NCBI GenBank assembly: GCA_020631575.1
Contig: JAHDGX010000027.1
Coordinates: forward strand, 3,920 to 14,921
Direction of reading: 5' to 3'
Origin: Candidatus Altimarinota bacterium
Lineage (GTDB): Bacteria > Patescibacteriota > Gracilibacteria > BD1-5 > UBA6164
DNA: 11,002 nucleotides
Positions 5,812 through 11,002 of this stretch are shown here, one piece after another. The position numbers were made by a program, and so were the translations under genes. The notes below the pieces were generated by a model. That model had not been told where the DNA came from. It searched no databases and worked only from the letters and a program-made list of their open reading frames with translations. The first letter of the stretch is position 1; every line of letters begins with the position of its first letter.

Positions 5812-6100
5812 TTACAGATTCCATAGCTCAAAATACTCAAATTAAGAATACATCATCACTTGATAAGTCAGGAACATGATAAGAATCTCTGGAAGAACTG
5901 TTTAAGATGCGATAAGAAATATCATATTTCATTTTGAGATAATGATTTCATACAGCTCATCAAACAGCAATTCAAGCCGTGAGCAGAAGAGCTAATACTC
6001 TTTGTTTATAGAGTGAAGTAGTTATAAGAGAGGAAGCCTCTCTTCATGTTAAAATATCTGTTCAACCAATATTAGATTCATGTTCTAAATCTCTTGGCAT
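5807..6100 (-). CDS. 97-aa single-helix membrane protein, unknown function
   Basis: This gene is only visible when UGA is read as Gly, since it contains at least eight UGA codons. ATG at 6098-6100, UAA at 5807-5809. An N-terminal soluble stretch of about 33 residues (MPRDLEHESNIGGTDILT...) precedes one hydrophobic helix at about 34-52 (RVLALLLTAGIAVGGAVG), then a short polar C-terminal domain. In-frame UGA pairs encode Gly-Gly in the helix. No family recognised. It starts 9 nt after the hisS stop codon, so it is probably co-transcribed with hisS; a functional link is not implied. Confidence 0.75.
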
Positions 6101-6109
6101 ACAGATATT

Positions 6110-7429
6110 TTATTCGACTTCCTTTGGAGCTTCATTTTGCTGAAGATCACGACTTGGTTCGTAAAAATCAAGCTTATCTTCTCCTATCTTATCTATTATA
6201 TAATCGATAAGATCTTCTTTTTTTACTTCTTCCTGGGTTCCTGCTGGTATGTTTCGTACTTGGAATATACCATTTCTTGCTTCCATAAGTCCTACGAGCA
6301 CTACATAGGTTGATCCTATCCTCTGAGCTTTAAGCATTTGCTCTTTGATTGATGGGGTTCCAAGTGAAGCCATAGTATTGATCCCCTTTGCTCTTGCTTC
6401 AAGTGAAAGTGGAAATACTACTCGCTTTGCTTCATCTCAGAGTTGCACAAAATAGAGATCAATTTGATCTTTGTTTTTAATCGATACATGACGTGATTTG
6501 AGATCATCGATAATATGGCCAATATCGAGAGAAAATCCTGCTGCAGGATAGGGTTTTGGACTTCCAATAAGGGTCGCAAGTGTATTATATCTTCCTCCGG
6601 TGGCTATGACAGTTCATTCACTATCATCAATTTGCCAGATACTATTTGTATAAAATCCTTCAGAAAAGAAAAGAGTATGATCTTCTACGTACTCGATTCA
6701 TAGATCATCAAGATACATCTTAAATGTTTCATGATGTTTTTTAGAGTCTTTCTTTAAAAATTTAATAATTGATGGAGCGCTCCCAGCTAAAATTCTATCG
6801 TCTTCATCTTCTGAGAAAAACGGAGCGAGCTTATTTGTCTTATAAGCTTCTGCAGTTTCTGGAGACATAACACCGACTTTATTTTCAAAAAAACTTTCAA
6901 GTTCTTCATAGTATTTATCCATTTCTTTCTGAGCACCGTATGAGTTAATACGAACTTTAAGTCATTCTCCAAGACCTATTTTTTGCATGGCAGTATGTAT
7001 CATATAGATATTCTGCGCATCTATTATTGGATCAGATTCTCCAATTATTTCTCCTCAAATAACATACTGCTCTTTTCTTGCTCTTGATTGACGAAAACAT
7101 CTCTCCATATAATAGTAGTAGACTGGTTGTAGCTCTTCAAATACTTCATTTTCTACATATGCTCTCATAATACCGACTGTTGCTGATGGAAGAAGAGAGA
7201 CATCAATATCTTCACTATTTTGAAAATGATAAAGCCCGTATTTATTTGAATTCTCTGGATATATTTTTCGTAGTAGAGAGGTCTCTTCCATAAATGGAGT
7301 GGAAATACGTCTGAAACCGTTCTTTCGAAACTCATGACGAAACACTTTTTTTAAAAAAGTAAGATACTTATGATCTTCCGGAAACATGTCACGGGTTCCA
7401 TCAAGCCTAGGTTCAATTGTATTTTCCAT
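6110..7429 (-). CDS. hisS: Histidyl-tRNA synthetase (class II), divergent active site
   Basis: A 439-residue class II synthetase, normal HisRS length. It begins with RLDGTRDMFPEDHKY (HisRS: R-x-x-G-T-R-D). Motif 2 is ERCFRQSRARKEQYV (about residues 114-128), ATGGRYNTL corresponds to GGRYD-L, and motif 3 is AAGFSLDIGHI. The C-terminal anticodon-binding domain is clear (VDLYFVQLGDEA-like strand, SIKEQMLKAQRIGSTYVVLVG, VRNIPAGTQEEV). Oddities: the histidine-site motif usually R-P-E-G-T reads LLPSATV, with S82 at the Glu position, and the LVRGLDYY motif reads LFFSEGFY, with F255 at the catalytic Arg position. The anticodon-binding domain excludes the regulatory paralogue HisZ. UGA is Gly at several places. 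Start ATG 7427-7429; the 97-aa membrane protein gene follows. Confidence 0.85.
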
Positions 7430-7450
7430 AAAATATATCCGAAATTTATT

Positions 7451-7481
7451 TGCTATAATGCTCTTAGTATAGCATTTTTTT
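7451..7481. promoter_or_regulatory. Overlapping inverted repeats in the hisS / PAP2 divergent region
   Basis: TGCTATA (7451-7457) pairs with TATAGCA (7468-7474), and overlapping it AATGCT (7457-7462) pairs with AGCATT (7471-7476). The two hairpins exclude each other. Seven T follow on the plus strand, giving a terminator-like shape although no plus-strand gene lies upstream. It sits 22-47 nt upstream of the hisS ATG and could be an operator or leader element. The rest of 7430-7555 is AT-rich promoter-type sequence with no gene. Confidence 0.4.
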
Positions 7482-7555
7482 CGATCTTTTCAAAGTTGTT
7501 TTCTCATCTTTTTAACATATAGTGTGAATAATTATTATATTTTAAAACTCACAAA

Positions 7556-8134
7556 ATGTTGGAGATAAATACTCTTATATTTGAATATTTTAGCAATTTT
7601 AGAAATATTTCAGGAATTTGAATTTTAGCTGACTTTCCTATCTTCTTTCTCCCTGTTTTTCTTGTTTTTATGTGGTTATATTACACCTTTAACTCAAAAG
7701 ATACAGATTATAGATGAGAGCTTATGCATATATTTTATGCCTGCGTAGTTGGTATTCTCTTCTCATATATCATTAAGCAATTTGTAGACATACAACGACC
7801 TGATATATATGTAAGTCAGACTCAAAACCTTATTATGAGCACGATTCCAGCAAAAAGCTTTCCTTCAGACCATGCAACGGTGAGTTTTGCTTTTACTACT
7901 GCCCTACTATTCACAAGCTTTAAGCGTATCTGATACATCTTCTTCCCCTTTGTTATAATTATGAACATTTCTCGAATCATCGTATGAGTCCATTGGCCAC
8001 TAGATATTATAGCGGGGGCATGTACCTGAATTCTAGCAAGCTACATATTTTTTCACTTTCTCAGGAAAGGAAAACTTGTAAAAAAGCTAGATTTACTGAT
8101 AATACAAATAATGAAAACTCTGCGACTTTATTAA
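7556..8134 (+). CDS. PAP2-family phosphatase, probable undecaprenyl-diphosphatase (BcrC type)
   Basis: A 192-residue membrane protein that probably removes a phosphate from undecaprenyl diphosphate, recycling the lipid carrier for peptidoglycan synthesis. All three PAP2 signature motifs are present: K74-Q-F-V-D-I-Q-R81-P82, SFPSDHA (S101-A107; catalytic H106), and SRIIVGVHWPLD (S139-D150; H146, with G144 encoded by UGA). The PSDH form rather than PSGH is typical of BcrC-like enzymes. About five to six hydrophobic segments surround the motifs, and the C-terminus is basic and cytoplasmic-looking. The start ATG at 7556 is not preceded by a Shine-Dalgarno. murG begins 4 nt after the UAA, which supports the cell-wall role. 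Confidence 0.9.
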
Positions 8135-8138
8135 AAAT

Positions 8139-9176
8139 ATGTCTCACATGAAGAAAAAAATAATATTTACTGGATGAGGAACTGGATGACACATCACTCC
8201 TATAACAAGCCTATATAACTATCTCGACGGTACAAAAAATCATGATTATATGTGGCTATGAGAAAGAAACTCTCTTGAAGAGGATCAAGCTGATAAACTC
8301 GGGATTGAGTTTCATGATATATCTGCTGGGAAAATACGTAGGTATTTTGACATGAGAAACTTTTACGAACCACTTAAGAATCTTACTTGAATATTTGAAT
8401 CACTCTACTACATACTCAAATACAAATGAGACATCATGTTCTCTAAAGGATGATTTGTATCTGTTCCAGCATGTATTGCTGGTTTCATTCTTAGGAAAAA
8501 AATCTACATACATGAATCAGACTCAGTTATGGGTCTTGCAAATAAAATTACATCTAAATTTGCGACGAAAGTATTCTACTCATTCCCAAACGAAAAATGA
8601 GGAAAACATATTCACAGCTGACCAATTGTAAATCCTGAGATGCTCGACGGAGTAAAAAGTATTAGTAAAAGTGAAAATGAGAATCTCAATGTTTTAGTTA
8701 TTGCTTGAAGTCAAGGGTCTCAAAAGATATTTGAAGCTCTCCTCCAACTTCTTCCTGATTGTAAAGATATACAGTTCCATGTAGTACTTGGAACAAACTC
8801 AGATGAAGAGCTTAAGACAAGTCTGTGAAACTATGGAAATGTAAAAACATATTGATACATACCACAAAAAGAGCTCGTAAAACTTTATATCACATGTGAT
8901 ATTGCTATTAGTAGAGGAAGCTCGACTCTCTGGGAGCTCTTCTATTTTGGTCTGCATACTATCATAATCCCTCTCAAAGCTACTGGAGGAAATCATCAAT
9001 ATCACAACGGAAAGTACTTCAACGAACAATATGGAAGTGACCTCCTCGATGAAGATGAGAATCTCTCACTAGAAATATTTCGTAAACTCCAAGATTATAA
9101 AGAGCTCCGAAAGACTGGCCTGAATCTAGACTGATACCTCGATGGACTTAACACTATTAGTAAAGAGTTATATTAA
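8139..9176 (+). CDS. murG: MurG, UDP-GlcNAc:lipid I N-acetylglucosaminyltransferase
   Basis: MurG transfers GlcNAc to lipid I to make lipid II on the inner face of the membrane. The 345-residue length is normal. Motifs in order: GGGTGGH at residues 12-18, with G13 and G17 encoded by UGA; a membrane-binding region around GKIRRYFDMRNFYEP; MFSKGGFVSVPACIAG; IYIHESDSVMGLANKI; SGPIVNPE (GNPVR region); VLVIAGSQGSQ, the start of the C-terminal Rossmann domain; ISRGSSTLWEL, the UDP-GlcNAc-binding alpha/beta/alpha motif; and IPLKATGGNHQYHNGKYF. ATG at 8148 is an alternative start, 3 codons in. It is co-transcribed with the PAP2 phosphatase gene. The stop overlaps that of the convergent orphan gene. 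Confidence 0.95.
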
Positions 9177-9841
9177 TTCAATTTTTTAATTAATAAATAA
9201 GAATATAATTTATCTCAAATGGTTGGGTCGTAGAAGTTTATTCATTTACTTTTTGATAGTTCTACACATTTTCAACTACTAGACCACAAATAAATATCTT
9301 TTGCCGTATCGACGAAAGTCATCCCTCGAGAGAAACCAGTCTGCCAATTTCTAAATCATAAAAATAAAGCTTCTAAAAATAAATATTTTTGATTTTTATC
9401 TCAAGGGAGAGCATTTATAACAAATTCCCAATTGGGAATATTGTGATCCTTTTCAAATGATCATTTAGGATAAAAGTTTCCTACTCTTGAGTCCAACAAT
9501 CAACCCCCTTCAGGAACTATGCTAAAAGTTTCTCAAGCTAGAGTTATTCAGTTAGGATTTCAGAAAATGAGCTTTCGATTCTCTTGGAACCATTGATTCC
9601 ATGCATTAGATTGAAATCATTCAACAATACTATCCAATCACTTACCAAGACGTGAATACAAAGGATGATTCTCTGCTTGTACATCTAATATTTGTTTGGT
9701 TACTTCTTGTGTTTCAACTTTATATATATCTTCTTTGGGCTTACCAAGACGAACAAAATCTCCAGCGCTATACCAAACTCATTCTTGTTCAAGGTACCCT
9801 GCTGGAACTTGATCTATATGATTAACTAGCCTCACCACCAT
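9173..9841 (-). CDS. 222-aa protein of unknown function
   Basis: This gene is only visible with UGA as Gly; more than ten UGA codons are in frame. ATG at 9839-9841, UAA at 9173-9175. No signal peptide or membrane helix; soluble and rich in aromatic residues and Gly. Recognisable stretches for future matching are NHIDQVPAGYLEQEGVWYSA near the start, SNAWNQWFQENRKLIFGNPN, GLLDSRVGNFYPKG, IPNWEFVINALPGDK, and FRNWQTGFSRGMTFVD. No family recognised. It converges on murG, and the two genes share a TTAA so that each stop codon overlaps the other. A TTATAT on the minus strand abuts the ATG, so a leaderless transcript is possible. Confidence 0.75.
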
Positions 9842-9877
9842 ACTTATATAATTTAATTAGAGCATTCACATATATAG

Positions 9878-9888
9878 TATAATATAAT
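9878..9888 (+). promoter_or_regulatory. Candidate -10 region (two overlapping TATAAT boxes)
   Basis: TATAAT occurs at 9878-9883 and again at 9883-9888. A start of transcription near 9895 would be followed within 70 nt by a terminator hairpin. No good -35 is seen. It faces away from the 222-aa orphan gene. Confidence 0.4.
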
Positions 9889-9896
9889 AAGAAATT

Positions 9897-9960
9897 ATGC
9901 AAAAATATAGAAACTTAATTTTGCTCTAAAAAAGAGTAGCTCTGACAAGCTCTTTTTTTT
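9897..9960 (+). ncRNA. Possible short RNA or leader upstream of the phosphate transporter
   Basis: Between the double TATAAT box and a terminator lies a stretch of about 65 nt with a ten-codon reading frame (MQKYRNLILL, 9897-9929, UAA). This could be a small RNA, or a leader with attenuator for the PiT gene that starts 60 nt further on. CTCT and AGAG alternate at 9924-9927, 9933-9936, 9940-9943 and 9950-9953, so other pairings compete with the terminator. This is inference from layout; no known RNA family is recognised. Confidence 0.3.
9928..9960 (+). terminator. Terminator-like hairpin upstream of the PiT gene
   Basis: AAAAAAGAG (9928-9936) pairs with CTCTTTTTT (9950-9958) across a 13-nt loop and runs into a tract of eight T. 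An inner AGCT/AGCT pairing (9938-9941 with 9948-9951) is an alternative. Confidence 0.65.
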
Positions 9961-10019
9961 GCGATTGGGAAATAAGTATATTACACTATATGAAATGACC
10001 TATTTTTCAATAATAATCT

Positions 10020-11002
10020 ATGACGCAAAAAATCGAACAGTTCCTTGATAATATCCAAATGCAAAGCACCATTGGAAAGCTCCTACTTCCCGTATTATTT
10101 CTATTCCTCATTGTTATGAGCGTTATATACTTTAGTGGTTGATGAGCTCATGTAGCTCTCCCACTTGTGATTGCTGCTATGCTCGCTTTTTATCTCGCTA
10201 TAAACATTTGAGCAAACGATGTGGCAAACAATATGGGTCCTGCAGTTGGGGCGAAAGCTATCACTATCGGATGAGCTATCATTATTGCGGCAATATTTGA
10301 AGCTGGATGAGCTATTATTGCTGGTGGAGATGTTGTAAACACGATTAAAGGATGAATCATCGACGCATCAAGTATCACTGATCCAGCAATATTTGTTTCT
10401 ATTATGCTGGCAACACTTCTCGGTTCAGCAGTCTGGATAAATATTGCAACCTATACCAAGTCCCCCGTATCCGCAACCCACTCGGTGATAGGATGACTTG
10501 TTTGAGCAGGTATTATTGCTCTCGGTGTAGATGTCATTCAGTGGGAAAAGATAGGACAAATCGTAGCGAGTTGGGTAATCTCTCCTGTCCTATGAGGTTC
10601 TATTGCTGCTTTTCTGCTCTGGAGTATAGATACAACTATCATGAAAAGAGAGTCTCGTCACGATGCAGCTCAAAGATGGGTCCCTGTATACGTTGCGATC
10701 ATGAGTGGGGCATTCTCAAGTTACCTCCTTCTCAAAGGACTCAAAAAAATAATTCATATGGAATCTCTCCAAGCATACATAGCATGAGCAATGATTGCCT
10801 GCATTACTTATCTTATAGTAAGAAGGCTTCTCATAAGATATGATGGAATGTTTAAAAATTCTAAAAAATCAATAAATAGACTCTTTAATCTCCCTCTTGT
10901 ATTTTCAGCTGCTCTGCTTTCTTTTGCTCACGGAGCAAATGATGTTGCTAATGCGATTGGACCTTTTGCAGCTATATACGAAACAGTATCATCATGAGAT
11001 AT
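10020..11002 (+). CDS. pit: PiT-family inorganic phosphate transporter, N-terminal part (runs off the right edge)
   Basis: Integral membrane symporter that imports inorganic phosphate with H+ or Na+. About 327 residues are visible. The duplicated PiT signature is present twice: GANDVANNMGPAVGAKAIT at residues 64-82 (G64 is UGA) and GANDVANAIGPFAAI from residue 305. Hydrophobic segments alternate along the protein, with a long first helix (LLLPVLFLFLIVMSVIYF), and TKSPVSATHSVIGGLVGAG is the conserved region after the first repeat. Many membrane glycines are UGA codons, including a UGA-UGA pair at about residues 40-41. The start ATG at 10020 fits the usual N-terminus. A weak promoter (TTGGGA 9965-9970, TATATG about 9987) may lie between the upstream hairpin and the gene. 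The C-terminus is not in the window. Confidence 0.93.

Noticed and set aside
6110..7429. HisZ (ATP phosphoribosyltransferase regulatory subunit) instead of HisRS
   Set aside because: The missing catalytic residues suggested it, but a full C-terminal anticodon-binding domain is present, which HisZ lacks, and no histidine biosynthesis genes are nearby.
7430..7555. T-box riboswitch upstream of hisS
   Set aside because: Only about 50 nt separate the inverted repeats from the ATG, with no T-box bulge sequence or specifier stem; far too short.
10190..10843. Reading frames antisense to or out of frame with the PiT gene
   Set aside because: They are shadows of the PiT frame, which has both GANDVAN motifs and continuous hydrophobic segments.
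1..11002. Widespread gene decay (many short interrupted reading frames)
   Set aside because: The interruptions are all TGA and fall on conserved glycines; TAA and TAG do not interrupt any gene. This is recoding, not pseudogenes.
1..11002. UGA as tryptophan (code 4) or selenocysteine
   Set aside because: The UGA positions are Gly in MurG, PiT, PAP2, RecJ and P-loop motifs, and TGG is used normally for Trp (for example HWPLD in the PAP2 protein). UGA is far too frequent for selenocysteine.

Overview
The window reads as a stretch of a Candidate Phyla Radiation (Patescibacteria) chromosome from the Gracilibacteria/Absconditabacteria (BD1-5/SR1) side, where UGA encodes glycine (NCBI table 25). 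With the standard code nearly every gene breaks into short pieces. With UGA read as Gly, long uninterrupted genes appear, and the UGA codons fall on invariant glycines of known motifs: MurG GGGTGGH, PiT GANDVAN, RecJ GDYDVDG, the PAP2 SRIIVGVH motif and a kinase P-loop. No complete gene ends in UGA; all end in UAA except rplU, which ends in UAG. The DNA is AT-rich, and Shine-Dalgarno sequences are nearly absent.

Layout. 1-830 (-): 5' half of recJ. 904-1222 (+): a tRNA promoter, an orphan 5' half of a tRNA-Arg, a 100-nt insert carrying a dispersed repeat, then intact tRNA-Arg(GCG) and tRNA-Arg(UCG). 1277-2395 (-): secreted or membrane-anchored LysM-LysM-CHAP cell-wall hydrolase. 2518-2829 (-): rplU. 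2897-3101 (-): a doubtful small ORF, a second copy of the dispersed repeat, and tRNA-Gln(UUG). 3217-3669 (+): small four-helix membrane protein. 3719-4450 (-): TrmB-like regulator, divergent from a two-gene unit at 4642-5783 (+) encoding a 108-aa orphan and a guanylate-kinase-like P-loop protein. 5807-7429 (-): hisS followed by a 97-aa one-helix membrane protein. 7556-9176 (+): PAP2-type undecaprenyl-diphosphatase and murG. 9173-9841 (-): 222-aa orphan. 9878-9960 (+): a possible short RNA or leader with terminator. 10020-11002 (+): start of a PiT-family phosphate transporter.

Functional themes. Cell-wall work is shared by murG (lipid II synthesis), the PAP2 phosphatase (carrier recycling) and the LysM-CHAP hydrolase (remodelling). 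Translation is represented by bL21, HisRS and three tRNAs. Convergent genes are mostly separated by symmetric hairpins with A/T tails that can terminate both strands.

The points most worth a second look are the recoded UGA, the tRNA-Arg whose 5' half is duplicated around an insert, the G34 anticodon of that tRNA-Arg, a HisRS lacking residues normally needed for catalysis, and the divergent TrmB / orphan / GMP-kinase-like locus. That locus is the best candidate here for an undescribed system, although its function cannot be read from sequence alone.
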